A DNA stretch of 64,000 bases from Rotaria sp. Silwood1 (GCA_905250075.1 CAJNOP010000106.1:266628-330627), one strand, 5' to 3'; positions 1 through 12,878 are shown, numbered from the stretch's first letter. Translations and numbers: made by a program. The notes: generated from the sequence alone by a model not told the origin.

Positions 1-512
1 TATTATTGTAAATCGAAGGATAATATTTATTTCTCAATTGTAATGATCGATGGTGACAATCAAATGCTTCATCAAATTTCTTTTGTTGACAAAGACTATC
101 ACCGATCTTACTTAATTCATCTATCATGCTTAGATGATTAAGTGATACGTATTTTTCTTTTAATTTAAGTGCATGCTTAAGTAATTCGTCATATTGTTCT
201 TGATTACTTACAACAAGATCAACATTTTTGTCTTGAATTTTCACATCATTTGAAAAGACATCTAAAGCTTCATGATATTTTAATTGTTTTTGTTGAAAAT
301 TATTTTTAGAATATTGACGATATGTATTAATCATGTATGATTTAAGTAGTTCAATTTCTCGTAGATTTATAATAATTTCATTGAATAACTGAAACCATAG
401 AAATTCAATTGTTTGTTGATGAAGATCAGGTACTTTGAAAATGGTTAGTTGCTTTTCAATCAATTGACTTTGGTTTTCAATAGATAAATAAAATAAATCA
501 TTATCTACAACA
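1..512 (-). CDS. TPR-like protein, partial (runs off left edge)
   Basis: An open frame of about 170 codons on the minus strand has no internal stop and runs off the left edge of the window. The translation is helical. Near the window edge a segment reads IGDSLCQQKKFDEAFDCHH and is followed by RSLQLRNKYYP, which has the spacing and residues of a tetratricopeptide helix pair of the kinesin-light-chain type. The frame is closed upstream by a stop near 555, so the exon probably begins at a TTGTTGTAG acceptor around 513 and earlier exons lie to the right. TPR arrays normally mediate protein-protein contacts; partner and function cannot be told from this piece. Only about one repeat is clearly visible, so the family call is moderate. 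Confidence 0.5.
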
Positions 513-1532
513 ACATCAAAAATATTTTCATAGATCAATGATTTTAATAAAATTTATACATGATCCAAGTTTATATCGAACCATAGCATAAATATTAACA
601 AAATATAATATTTTCGTTATATATTTAAAATCAATATTGATGTTATCATCGAGATGCAACCAAACCAAGACAACACTTTCTATATTTTTATTACAGTTGT
701 ACTTGGTAATAAAGCAATGTGTACTATCCGCTATATGCATTCTCAACATTTTATTTACTTCCTATTATTATGTTGTTTTGTTTTCGAAAACCAACTTCAA
801 ATATGAATGTTTGTTGGACAAAGCCAAGAATTATGATAATCGTTATTATATCGAAAAGAGGAAGAAGTGTTACGTTCATATGAATCACAAAAATATTGTT
901 TTTCGTGATTTTGTCGATTTATATTTGAAAAGAGAGTGCGGACGCTTTCCTTTTTTTTTCTTATGGCTCATACTTGTCATGACTATCAAGGTAAATGAAT
1001 CATTATTGATGATATAAGCACATGTCACATAATAACCATAAACGAACGTAATTACTTATATTCATCATTCAATGTCATGAATAAAATCCTAATTTAATGG
1101 ATGATGCATGATAATTACAACATGTAGTATTTCGCAGATATTTCAACACAAATGAATCGTATAATATTGATTTTATAAGACTGAAAATGATATTGATAAT
1201 TTTGCATAATATATCGTGATGAATAGTTACTATACCAATGAAAGATCGTAAGAATGGTACAAAAAGAACTTCAAGTTGTTTATACTTGACCTTCTTACTC
1301 ACCAGATTTGAGTCTATTAGATTATTCTGTCTCAAATAATTTCAATAGAAAAATTGATTATTACACGATTAAAACATCAGAAAATTTGAAGAAAGAAATA
1401 AAAATAGCATGCTAAAATATTAATCGGTTCTTTTTTTTGAAGAGTTTATGCAGTTGAACAAAATAATAGTGATCATATTTTCCTTGAACATTCGTGATTT
1501 TTATATTATTTTATTTGAATTGGTATCTATGC
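513..1532. other. Gene-free stretch, AT-rich
   Basis: Short open frames here have no recognisable protein character and look like chance frames in AT-rich DNA. An upstream exon of the TPR-like gene may be hidden, but I could not place one. Confidence 0.4.
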
Positions 1533-2166
1533 TGACGAGGGAACCTCGTCAAGTGTTCATCGTCGAGAGAGCTTATATTTTTACCATAAGTAAGACTCAA
1601 TGAGACTAGCAGAAATCGGAAAGGATTCGTCCTCATACGCTGTCCTTCCGGATTTGCGATCGTTTTACTGTTTTTTTTTATCTCTGGCAATGATATTTAT
1701 AGAGAAACCCAAGAATGGAATTTGGATCCGAAATTTTATCCATAAACAGGTCTCATGGTCACTAGAATGTCCTAAAAGTTTCAGCTAAAACGAACAGTTC
1801 TTTCTCAAGATTTTGAATTTCCAAGGAACGATCATATTTCGAAGGCAAAGGTCAAAAAAAAATCGACCTTCTTGGAAACTCAATATCTCGAGAGAGAAAC
1901 GTTCATTTTAGCTGAAAGTTTTAGAACATTCTAGCGGCCATGAAACCTATTCATGAACAAAATTTCAGATCAAAATTCCATTGATGAGCTTCCCCATAAA
2001 TATCATTGCCAGAGGTCGAAAAAATCAGTAAAACGGTCGTAACTTCAGAAGGACGGCGTATGGGAAGGAATTCTTCCGCCCTTCTGCTAGTCTCGTCAAG
2101 TCTTACTTATGGGCAAAATATGAGCTCTATCGACGATTAACACTTAGAGAGGTTACCTCGTGAGAC
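1533..2166. mobile_element. Fold-back (long inverted repeat) element
   Basis: The left arm (about 1533-1830) reappears as an inverted copy in the right arm (about 1870-2166). Matching landmarks include CATAAGTAAGACT, GAGACTAGCAGAA, CGTTTTACTG, CTCTGGCAATGATATTTAT and TTTCAGCTAAAA. The arms match over roughly 290 bp with scattered substitutions, leaving a short central loop. No protein-coding frame of its own is convincing and no clear target-site duplication was found. It resembles a MITE or fold-back transposon; a recent inverted duplication is the alternative. Confidence 0.75.
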
Positions 2167-3090
2167 AGTTGAAAAATGCTAAATTTTGCAATCATTATAT
2201 CTCACTCAGTAATTAATAGTGTCAACCATTTTCATTTGCTATTAAAATCAACTTCATGTTGCATAATGATAATAGGTGTACAGAATTTTATTGCCAACAA
2301 GACTTTTGAAAGATGAAAATGATTGCTAATTATTCAAAGATAGAGTCTTTGAAAAACTAAAAACCAAGTATTTCCAGGCCTAAAATTTGCAAGTAAAATT
2401 CAATTCAAATTACAATAGATAATAGAGCAAACAATTTTCTATAAAATGAGAAGTTCTCCTTTACTCTACAACTTTTGTTTGATTAAAATACATCAACTTT
2501 ATTAAAGATACAAAAGTTTTGCTTTTTTTTATTTCGTATGGAAATATCATTTTTGTGCCTTCCATAAGATTGATGTATCTCGATCAAAAAATGGCATAAA
2601 GAGCTGAAAGATATTTTCATTTTGTCTGCAATGGTTTCTTTTATCATTCTGTGTAATCGAAGCAGAATTCTATTTGAAAATTCTAGGAAATGAAAAACTT
2701 GGTTCATGCTTTTTCAGAGATCGTATCCTTGGAAATTTACCAGTTATTTTCATTTTTGAGGATTCTTGTTGCAAATGACAATTAACCTGAAATTTAACTC
2801 ATGAATAATTCTTACGTGTATTAGATGCCTTTCAAATATTCATTTGAAAAACACAGTTCTTTCTTAAAATGAGAGAATCATGTTTCTCGAATGAAAGTGA
2901 TTTCTATTAAACATTGGAATAATTATAAAATTTTATTTTAACACATTTTAATGCTTAGTATACACACATTCTTTCATTCGCATATGTATTCAGTATACTT
3001 TATTATTTTGTTCATTCTTGATTGATTAAAAGTTCTACACATAAGAGTTTTATGTTTTATTAATTGTACTTTGATAGTCTATTATAGTCA
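2167..3090. other. Gene-free stretch
   Basis: AT-rich sequence between the fold-back element and the 3' end of the GTPase gene. No gene, RNA or repeat was recognised. Confidence 0.4.
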
Positions 3091-5481
3091 TTATCTTCGT
3101 GATGACGTGACATTATTCGATATATGCATGATTCTTGACGTAGCAGCTTTTTGTGGCAATTTAATGTGCTTTTCTCTTGCTTTTACTCCTTGTGCTTCAA
3201 CGAATTTCAAAATATCAATTTGGTCACGAAGTTGTTGTCCATTAATAGGTAAGCGATATAGATTACCAACTTGAAGAAATACTTTCTCAGCTGTTAACAC
3301 GTCTTTTGCGTCAGCGGAGTCTTGTTTAGCTAAGTTCTTTTTTAAAATATCTATATCATGTTCATACTGTGTCATTGTTTTTGTAAGATTATCAATGATT
3401 TCGTCGTTTGAAATGCCTGCATTTCTTTTTATATGTTCTTCTAGGATAAATAATCTAAGATACGCAACAATATCATTATTACATGGATGAATGGCGTTGA
3501 CATGAAGAAATTTCAGTAGTTCCATGTAAATATCTTTAATCATTTCTTGTTCTTTTTGTAAATTATCAATATAACCTTGAATATTTTGTATCAATACATG
3601 ATCATCGTTTTTGCTACTTGCGTTATCGTTCATATTAACATAAGTTAGGTTTGTTTGATATTCATATGTAATATTCATATGATGATTCCAAGAACATTCA
3701 CATACACTACATTTACCTAAATAAGCTCAGTCAAAATAATAAGTTTTTTTTTTAATCATAAGATATGAATCTTTTTAAACTGAAAAATTTCAAGAATTTT
3801 TGACTAAGTCATTTATATATATTCTGTTTTGTTTTTGTTACATTTGATATTAAAGTATTCAAATAGGTTTTAATACAGTTAAGATTTGCTTGTTTGCTAA
3901 TTGAAAAACCTTTGTATGAATTAAAGTGAGTCTAACAGATGAACTGATTTTATGCGTTTTGAAAATTTTTCCAAAAGTATCGACAGTTATCATTAGTTAT
4001 TTTAAACTCTTGTTAACTTATATTTCAATTGACAACAAAACAAAGCAACATAGTCAATAGAATTAAATTTTGGATGATTGTTTATGAAAAGAATTTATAT
4101 TTTTCTCAAACATTCCAAAAGTTTCAATTCAAAAACGAATTCTACGGCATAGCTGAGTTAATAATAAAGAAAAACATTGCTTAAATTTATTGCATGCTTC
4201 TCCTTTGGACTTCATGACGAAGAATAATTGTATTTATTAGTTTTCAATAAAGTTCGATAGCTTACCTGTCTCATGATTGATTACTTTGGATTTTTGTATT
4301 CTTGGATCATTTATAGTTTCTTGTATAACACCATCTAAATAACGATCTTTTTGACATATTTGCCTGTATATGAGTTTTTGGTGATTGTCTGACTCGACTA
4401 GTTGCAAACACTTTTTACTAATACAAACCAAGTTCGGGCGGATAATTTGCCCAATATTAGCAATATATTGAGGTAATTTATGTGTAGCATTTGTCTTTTT
4501 TTTCGAAGGTTTTTGCTTATGTTCATTAGCAAGTTGAATATTTTGTTGAATAAGTCTTATTGTTTCAGCAATTGGACGTGAAAGTTGTTTAATGAGTTGC
4601 TCGGCTGAATTTATAGAAAGTGTATTTGCAACAGCATGAAGTGGACATTGACATAGATAAGTAATAAGACGTTCATATTCTTTAATAGTATAATCCCAAC
4701 TTTTCTTATAAATTTGAATTTGTTCATTATTGATTTGTATTCCCGCTTTACACAATCCACTGTAACGAAGTGTTTCATTGTCTAATAAAAATGTATTGTC
4801 TTTTGATAAAGGTATTTCAAGATGATATTTATCATGATATTCATTTATAAGTACTTGAAGAAGTTTTTTCGAACTACCCGGTGTATAAAATGTCGATCGA
4901 GCATTTGTTAAGATGAATGTTATATTTTTACTTACACTGGGTTCTAAATAATGAAGAATTTGTTTAATAATAAGTCGAAATATTATTGTTAAACGTTCTT
5001 CATTTGGTTTTAGGAAAATACATATACCATTTAAATGTTCATAATAAGAAATATATGTTAAAATTTCAAATAAATTTTCATTATCTTGTTGTGAACCTCT
5101 TGTATCACCCATACCAGGTGTATCAATTAAACGTAAATTTCGCTGACCAAATGGAAAAACAAAACTTCTACATTGCTGTGTACATGATTGACCATTTTCA
5201 TTAATTTCTTTAGAATTTTTTTTATCACTAATATTTATTAGTTTTTCTTCAAAAGTTTCTGGATCAGTAAAATAAAATGAAGTTGGAATAATGACTTGCA
5301 TTTCATCATGTATTGCTTCATCAAAATTATCATTAACAAGATAATTAGCTAAAGAATTAATAAATGTTGATTTTCCCACACCTGTTTGTCCCAATAAAAG
5401 AATATTTATTTCTTGATCTGGAGGGCATTGTTTATTTATTTTTAAAACAGATGGTATCGTTGTTGGTGGTGAATCACACAT
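3091..5481 (-). CDS. P-loop GTPase (AIG1/MMR_HSR1-like) with Cys-rich C-terminal module
   Basis: Two exons, 4266-5481 and 3091-3716, are joined across a 549-bp GTAAG...TTAG intron. The total is 1842 bp, coding 613 aa, and the frame is kept. Residues about 25-45 hold the Walker A/G1 motif GQTGVGKST, and IDTPGMGDTRG supplies the G3 switch. A G4-like segment reads ILTNARS rather than the canonical NKxD. The middle third is helical. Right at the splice junction the second exon opens with C-x2-C-x-C-x3-H-H, probably a metal-binding knuckle, followed by a charged coiled-coil tail ending in basic residues. This G-domain plus Cys/His knuckle layout suggests a GIMAP- or septin-like cytosolic GTPase. 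The family match is from motifs only and the cellular role is unknown. Confidence 0.75.
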
Positions 5482-6460
5482 CTTACTTTTGTGTACTTTG
5501 TAATGCTAAAGTAAATAAATAGAAAGATTGTTAAGAAGTCTTGACTGTAATTCAACAAAAAATTATTTTAAAACCTTATTAACAATCATCAAATTCAGAC
5601 TAAAAAAAATCGCTGAAATTAGGAGTATGATTTGCTTTCAGAAATTTTGGATTCAATCAACTCTAATTACCAATCATTTCTATTCGCATATTGAAACGTT
5701 CATTTGTAAAGATTTCCTTTTTTTTCCAACTTACATGATTTCAACTTATGATTTTACTGCAGTATAAAATCATGGAGAGTAAAAACGCAGGTGATGTAAA
5801 AAAAAGTCAGTATAAAAATAAAACTGATAAACATTATTTGTTTCGTTCTTCTCGAGATTCATTGCGTGAGAAGAAACAAAAAAAGACTTTTTTTTCGATG
5901 AGTCATTTATGTAAATAATTGAAATTATTTTACTGTCACCGCAGGAATGAATATTGAATTCAATCATTTTTTTTGTCTGTTTTTTTTTTAATATTTCGTT
6001 TCGTCTCTGTGAGCAATAAATAACGAGATGGATACCCAACGCAATGCTTATATATGAGTATCGGGTGAAATATTATCTTTTTCTGAATAGTGTGACTTGT
6101 AGCTCGTTGTTACTTAGTGTATGAATATTATGACGTTTCTTTTTCTCATGACTCACAATCAATGATCTCAATACTTTTTGAATCAATTAAAATTTATTTC
6201 TATTGTTATTACACATTCTTAATAAAACCAAACTCAACCGTACTTTTGGTCATTGATCATTCAATTCTTTAATAATTGCATCTAATTTGAAAATAGTTTA
6301 CATAAGTATCAAATATCTACGATTAATTATTTGAATAAAAACAATGACAAACCTATGTGCACTATACCGTTAGCAATACAAAGAAATGTATGATATATGC
6401 ATGCATTTAATCTCAATGAAAGTTCGATAAATAAAATGGAATATAAACTATTTTATTAAA
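5482..6460. other. Upstream region of the GTPase gene; nothing recognised
   Basis: AT-rich, with T and A homopolymers. The open frames here lack recognisable motifs. It presumably includes the GTPase promoter, but no defined element can be named. Confidence 0.35.
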
Positions 6461-7030
6461 ATGTTATTAACCTTTAATCGAAATCTGTTCTATATTCTGA
6501 TACGAATAACCACTCAAGAATTGGATAAACAAAGATTATTCACAACCCTAATCGAAAAAGTTCTGCCAAGTTTCTACGAGGATCTTGATTCGAATTGTTC
6601 AAGATCAATCGTTGCCGGATCCTTAGACGGCAATTGCATTTATGGACAGAATCTTAATGGAAAAATACAAGTATCTAGTTTAGATGTTTGTAGGTTTGCT
6701 TTTAAAGTATATTTTGAATTTCATTTTCATTATCCTATCAAGATTTCTAAATGATACTGTTCAGAATCTGTACATATATGAAGGCAAATATTTTCATCAA
6801 GATTGTAACTGGCTTTTGGGCAAAATCTGCTTAAAATTTCTAAAGTTTTGAATTATAACACAAATTTTAATATGAATGTTGAGCAAAATTGCAATTGTGA
6901 AAGTCACATGGAAGAATTTTTCAAGTTATTATTATGTATTGTTCCGAATTTGACAGAACTCAGAAGTCCACCAGGATTTTATCCTGATCATACTTTGATC
7001 TTTCGATAAAGAAACAGAGAGCATTCGACA
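6461..7030 (+). pseudogene. Possible degraded coding fragment
   Basis: A 97-codon frame starting at 6461 has a balanced, protein-like composition with an LPSFYEDLDSNCSRS segment. A second open stretch near 6870-7007 reads as a different frame with CNCESHMEEFF and LCIVPNLTELR, reminiscent of F-box/leucine-rich proteins. The two cannot be joined through a good intron and the second ends in a stop. I read this as a possible gene remnant; it could also be chance frames. Confidence 0.2.
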
Positions 7031-7717
7031 AGATCTTTTAAAAACTTCTAATGAAATTGGATATTAGTTTCGATTTAGTTATTGCACTAGTTGTTTTCAT
7101 GAAATTTTTTGAGAGAATATTGTTCACATCAAGTTCAATCGAAATATTCCACACAGAGGCTTGCAATTATGTATAGTAACACGGCATAATCTAGTCTGAC
7201 AAGATGAAGGTCCAGAGTTTGATACTCTATGGATTCATTTCTCTTTTATATTCTTTAGACAATCCTACAAGACGTAGACAGCAATTAGTTTTTCAATTAG
7301 GCATTATTGGGACCTTGACAGAACCCTGATCTAAAAGCAATAGAAAGTTGGTCAACATCCACTTAAAATCTTTTGTTGAACTCCTGTTGAAATCTTTCAC
7401 ATTTCATGGCTACTTGTTTCTTTCAAGATTTACGGTCTTCTGAACATAGTACTGACTTTTAATATAGTAGTGAACTGCTCAGAATAGTGAAATTTAGTGA
7501 TTGCAAGCTTTCTCCAGAAAAAAAACGGCAAATTCTTGCAGAATTATGTTTGTATCTGTCAAGGTTCTAGTGTGAAAAAATCATACATTTTCGCTAGAGT
7601 CGAGTCTGTTTATTTAAATTATTTAAAGTTCAGGTCCCATGTTCTGTGAAAAGCAAGAAGATCATAAAGAGATATGCTACAAAAAAAAGCATCTGAATAT
7701 CAACAAAAGAAACATTT
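7031..7717. other. Gene-free stretch
   Basis: AT-rich sequence with several AAGATC/GATCCT-type words of the kind also seen in the dispersed repeat at 36.9 and 46.3 kb. No convincing alignment or gene was seen. Confidence 0.3.
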
Positions 7718-9473
7718 TCAAGGATAAGCGATAGATGCAATGTATCCAACTGAATTGATATTACAAATATATATTCCATCTGTTCGGTTCATAAATGTAC
7801 GAGTAAAAGTTTCCGTATTCCTCGACGGTTTTCGAACAAAGACGTTCGCAATAAGTGGATTGTTCTCATCAACAACACCATCGAAGAAGAATACCTCTAA
7901 GCAGATATGATACAAACCCTGAGGAGTTTGATGATCAACATCCCAAAAGGCATTTTCTGGTCCGGTAAGTTCACTCGTTACATCCATTTGACCATAGTCT
8001 GTGTATTCTGTTGGCTCGGTTGGATACATTGGAAAAACTTCCCAACGGTTGGGAGTTTGCACATCAAGATCACAGTTGCCAGGTCGTGACCAAATGATTG
8101 TAATGGCTAGATTTCCCGTGTACACACAAGTATCACTGAAACAGATTTGTCTATCTGCACATGGTGTTGAACATAACGATGATGTTTCACTTGCTGCAAG
8201 AGATATATTCGAGATTATTTTGTACGGCATATTTGCATATAAGAATCAATAAAAGTGACTAAGATTTCTAGGATAGCAATATATGTTTACTTCGAGTTCA
8301 ATAAGATGATATTCATCGAATAAAGAACCGAAAAAGAGGCTTTTGCTGATCATTCTGTGATCAACGAAAAACTTTCGAAATGTACTTTGGCTTACGCCAG
8401 CTTGTGTAGATGGAAAACTTGACTATATCCGGCGGCAGAGCCAAGTGGAAGCTAAGTCCTCCACTGAGACTGAGCCATCACCACCGGATTTCTGTTCTTA
8501 CCACTACGATCTTATTGTTAAAACAGAGTAATAAGCACTTCATGTTACGATAGAAAGAAAATGAGGTTGATAAACTGTCTTGTTTCTGGAAGAATATATT
8601 CGTCTTTGATTCAATACTAATCACTATAACTTCATATGATCATTATTTGAGCAATGAGAAAGCTGTATCTACCTATTATTTTTTTGTTATGTTTTGCACA
8701 AAGATGAAGTTAAAAGCTGAAAAACATATTTTCAATATGCTCAGAGTCTATGTTCTTTTCAAGAAACTCATCACTCTACTATTGAGTACAGAAACACTAA
8801 GAACGGTGAAGAAAAATGGATCAAAACTCACTTGATATTGATTCTGTAGTACTGGTCGACAGATAGCCGGAAGTTGAAACTAAAAACAAAAAAAGAATAA
8901 CTCATTTTATATGAGAAAAGTTCAAAAAGAATGAATATTGTCTTTTCTCTTTGGTATAATTAAAAGTAAAATATTTGTATCACTTGGCAGAGTCTCATGT
9001 TACAGGAATTGGCTTCGATGTTCGTTGACAGTCATATTTTCATCAAATATTTCGAAGCCATCGATACCTTGAGTTCCGCTCATATTATTTCTTACACAAG
9101 CCCGCTGAAGAAGTAACTCTAAGACAAGTGGTAAAAAACTTTTTGCATCTGCTTCTAGTGAATGTTAATTGCAAATTTTAAAAACGATAGCGATTCTCAT
9201 TTTATTTTTCGTCTGATAAACACAGTATTTGGTTAGAAGCCTTTTCAAAATATTTATGCGATTGAACATTTATACTTGATGAAATTATTTCGAATCAGTA
9301 TCAAATAGTTCCCAGAATGAATGTGGCAGCATACCTAAAGTGCTGGTCGTTATTATCTTTGAAACCTTAACCTTTGAGAAAAATCCAAGAGTTGATAGAA
9401 TAACAATAATGATTGGTGTAACGAGTCCCACAATGATTAGCAAAAGCTTCAGATTCGGATAATCACGGCACAT
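7718..9473 (-). CDS. Type II membrane protein with YfaP/DUF2135-like ectodomain
   Basis: The model has three exons: 9335-9473, 9068-9154 and 7718-8193. Introns are GT-AG, phases agree, and the total is 702 bp (233 aa). Exon 1 has a short cytoplasmic start and a strong hydrophobic anchor (about residues 9-32, LLLIIVGLVTPIIIVILS). The last exon holds a Cys-rich lead (C-x3-C-x4-ICFSDTC) and then a beta-sandwich-like domain with ITIIWSRPGNCDLDVQTPN and PQGLYHICLEVFFFDG. That matches the W...DLDVxxP...GxYxVxVxxF pattern of the bacterial YfaP/DUF2135 fold. It is probably a secreted-side binding domain on a membrane anchor. The middle exon is the least certain part; its frame stays open beyond the chosen donor until a TAA near 9011. 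Confidence 0.55.
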
Positions 9474-11432
9474 ATTTGCTTAATATCGTATATTCGTCGT
9501 TAGTCGTATTTTCATATAAAATAAAAATAAAATATCATTAGTTCAATACGAAATCCTTTCCATGATTGCAGCTCGATGAATTTGTGTATCTTTTATAAGT
9601 TTTAGCTTAATTCGATGAGTTATTCAAGATGCAGCCATGTCACACGATTACAATTGCAACAACCATGCTTTATCCATATTTCGAAACAATTGACATTTCA
9701 GCGTAAACAAATATCAGAAACGGGATTGATGTTTTTCTGCTACAGGACAAAAAACCGGAATTTTTCATCAGTACTGTGTGGAAAACTGCAGTCGATGGAT
9801 ACACATTATCAGAGGTTCAATGTCTTGTTTTCTGTGAAACATGAGCACAATATTGCTCAATTCTAAACAATCAAACTCTATCATCTGACCGGGATGAAGT
9901 TCTTTTCATAGACATGAGACATAGCTTTTTCAGTCAATCAATTTATAGGATAAAACAACACTCACTAGAGGACATTGCTAACTGACTGGCAAGGTCTCAG
10001 CTGTACCAAATGTGACAATCTAAAATCCTGATGACGTATATATATCTCTACCTAAATAGAATATGAGGGTGATGTTGTTTTTGGTGTTGCTTAATTTCAT
10101 CAAATCTGACTTATGGAAAGCATAAAAGAACGTATTCATTTCTGGTAATACCAAAATTTAATATCTCTTACATTGAAACTTAAGAAGCCAGTTTTCTATG
10201 CTGAATGAATAAAATCCCTCAGAAACAAGGTAAAAATATGTGTGTCACAATTGTAACTTGGTAACAGATTTGTTTCTTGGTGAATTTATTCGATCGTGTC
10301 GAAACTTTCAGAAGATATGAAGTTTACAAAGTTCTATAACATACCTAGAAAATAGCTTAATGTGAGATTGGCTCCTATTGTCAATGTTTCGAGAGTGGCT
10401 ATTTTTGTTTTCAGAGAATCACTCTTGAGTGAGAGGCAGCTAGTGTAATATTTAGCCGATAGCTACTTCCTTCTGCATGTAAATATCAGAAAAATTGCAT
10501 TTTGAAGATGCAATTACATTTTCATAGATGAAACAATTTCTTTTCAAGGTAAATCAATGATATGTGTGGTTACAAGAGCATAACAAATGTCAGAAGCTCT
10601 TTTTAAGATTACTTCTGTCGTTTTTTTCCGTATAAACTACAATTATATAAAAGCCACACAAAATCGATTATTATTCGATTTGAATCAAAAAATGAACAAA
10701 GATATAGAAAATTCATGGATTATTCTAATTGGTTTTGATTGAAACTGATTTAGAATCTATTTTTCTCATTAGTTTGTTTTTATACGGGAGACCAATCATG
10801 AAAAAATGAAATTCTTCATTCTTACATTAATATATTTGTATAACTGATTTCACGATGGATTTAGACAAAGGAAAGAATTCAATTTTGATCCTTAATTTAT
10901 TAAAAGTGTGAATTTCATGCAAACATCATTGTTTTAAGCAATTATTTCGAACATACTTATATAATTGTTTTTTTTTTTTTTTTTTTTTATAAAATTTTCT
11001 TGCTTTTCAGAAATAAGTTTCGATTAATATTCCCTCGACAAATATACAGTAATACTCAGATTGTTGAGAGAACTCATATTCAGCGAAGGTTATTACTTAT
11101 ATAAATAGTTTTGAAAAAAAAATCTTTTGATTATTTTAATGTATAGCAGAAGCACTATTTCAAGGTTAGAAAAATAGAAGTTATTTGGTAAAATATAAAT
11201 GCAACAATGCTTTTATATGTAAGAACAAACCAATTTGGAAATAACAATGTATTCTACTTAAGTAGATCGACTAATTTTTGATGTAATTAATTGGTCTTTT
11301 TGAGTTAACAGTAAACAGTCTTGTATAAGGTATATGCATACGCATTTGTAGTAAAATTCCTATCTAAAAACGTTTGAACATTTAACTTAAAAACAAGTGG
11401 TTTCTTCTCATTCGTAAAACATTATTACTTCA
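9474..11432. other. Intergenic region with long T tract
   Basis: No gene was recognised. A T homopolymer of about 20 bases lies around 10969-10988. The rest is AT-rich with short chance frames. Confidence 0.4.
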
Positions 11433-12878
11433 ATGATGTATTCACCCAGAATTGAGATTGTATCAGTATCTCGAGGCAATGAAAACTCAATTGAGAATAG
11501 AACAAGAGAACCGTCAAACAGGGCGTGGATAATCAATTACTGTCGTACATTCAATATTTTCGCTTCTCAGTCACCAACTACTGACCAGTACGAAATTCAA
11601 AACCAAGTACTTTCTACTCGATTACTCTTGTTTCTTTTGATCTCTTCTATTATTGTACTGGTAATTTATACATCCCAGCAGAACATCACTGAAACAATTA
11701 GCATTTCCAAACCGAAATTCGATCAATTTCGTCATCTCGTGCAACGTTACTCGACAACACTGAATTGTCCATGTGTAAATATTGCTGTGATGCACAACAC
11801 ATTTATTTTACTGTATCCAGATATGCATCAAGTGTGCTCTAGTGATTTTGTCAGTACTAAATGGTTTGCACATATATATGCAGCCGCTGATCTATATATT
11901 AGCAATGATTTTAGCTACATTGGTGGTCCTCTGTTTCAAGCACTTGCAGCATTTTGCAATTTAGCCAAGAAAAGTCTGAACGATGCCTTGGTTATTTTCA
12001 ATACTACTCGTTTCATTTCGTCCACAATGTTAGCTGAAGATCTCTTTGTTCAAAGAACTCAGTCAACTATTGATGCATTCAAAAGAACGGCGATCAAAAG
12101 CTTTATTGAACCTTTCAATGTAGTACGAGATATTACTCATTCAAATTATCTTATGTCCGGTTTACTAACTAACGCCCACATATTTATTAATGATTTTTTG
12201 ATGGCCAATATCGCATTCGAATATTACAATAATGGAAGCTGTAATTGCTTCTTGACACCCACATGTCGTGTACCTTTAACACGTCGACCAATTAATGGTA
12301 GCAGAATATTCACAATACCTGGTTTGTACATTGGTTGTTACGTGGTTGAAGCAATGCGAAGCTCTTCATTAGAATGTTTCTATAATCAAACTTGTCTAGA
12401 ACAAGTCGAATTGATGCTTGAATCTCCATTACTTTTCAATGCAACTGCACTCAATCCATTAAGAAGCCAATTTGCTGTTAATTCAAGCATTGATAATCTT
12501 CTATCCAATGCCATGATCGAACTCTGGAATCAGAATATCTCCTGGACGAATTATTATAAACAATGCAATCCAAACTATTGTACTTATACGTTTACTAATA
12601 AATATAATATTTTATATATTATCACTACACTTATTGGACTGATCGGTGGGCTTTTTCAAGTTCTTAAATTCATTGTACCACATGCTATACGATTTATTCG
12701 ACGTCGATTGTTTCGTATAATACCACCATCCATCACACCGCCCAATAATATGTCAGGTATTGATCCATGTCACGCTTGCAAAAGATCCAACCCTATTTTG
12801 ATTTTGTTTATATTGATTCATTCGTTGTTGAGAAACTTTCGTGGTGTCTTTCTAAAGAGTCATTCTCCTGATACCTGA
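11433..12878 (+). CDS. Two-TM Cys-rich membrane protein (single module)
   Basis: An uninterrupted 481-aa frame. A hydrophobic helix at about 62-82 (LLLFLLISSIIVLVIYT) and another at about 391-415 (YIITTLIGLIGGLFQVLKF) flank a roughly 305-aa loop. The loop has many N-x-S/T sites and conserved cysteines (CPC, HQVCSSDFV, CNC, IGCY, and QCNPNYCTYT just before TM2). The topology is two TMs with a large, probably extracellular disulfide-rich domain and basic cytosolic ends (RRRLFR). This resembles DEG/ENaC or P2X channels in layout, but their signature motifs are not visible, so I do not assign it to them. The following gene contains two copies of the same module, so this is one member of a local tandem family. 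Function unknown. Confidence 0.8.
   Translation: MMYSPRIEIVSVSRGNENSIENRTREPSNRAWIINYCRTFNIFASQSPTTDQYEIQNQVLSTRLLLFLLISSIIVLVIYTSQQNITETISISKPKFDQFRHLVQRYSTTLNCPCVNIAVMHNTFILLYPDMHQVCSSDFVSTKWFAHIYAAADLYISNDFSYIGGPLFQALAAFCNLAKKSLNDALVIFNTTRFISSTMLAEDLFVQRTQSTIDAFKRTAIKSFIEPFNVVRDITHSNYLMSGLLTNAHIFINDFLMANIAFEYYNNGSCNCFLTPTCRVPLTRRPINGSRIFTIPGLYIGCYVVEAMRSSSLECFYNQTCLEQVELMLESPLLFNATALNPLRSQFAVNSSIDNLLSNAMIELWNQNISWTNYYKQCNPNYCTYTFTNKYNILYIITTLIGLIGGLFQVLKFIVPHAIRFIRRRLFRIIPPSITPPNNMSGIDPCHACKRSNPILILFILIHSLLRNFRGVFLKSHSPDT

Noticed and set aside
1600..1788. 62-codon frame
   Set aside because: It lies wholly inside one arm of the fold-back element with no protein features.
3091..3678. Separate 195-aa gene starting MNITYEYQ
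   Set aside because: The exon continues upstream in frame to an acceptor and joins the GTPase exon with matching phase, giving a Cys/His motif; it is the second exon of that gene.
8390..8520. Possible structured RNA (GC-rich block with CCGGCGG/CCACCGG ends)
   Set aside because: Pairing is weak and interrupted and no tRNA or known RNA motif fits. It lies in the intron of the YfaP-like gene.
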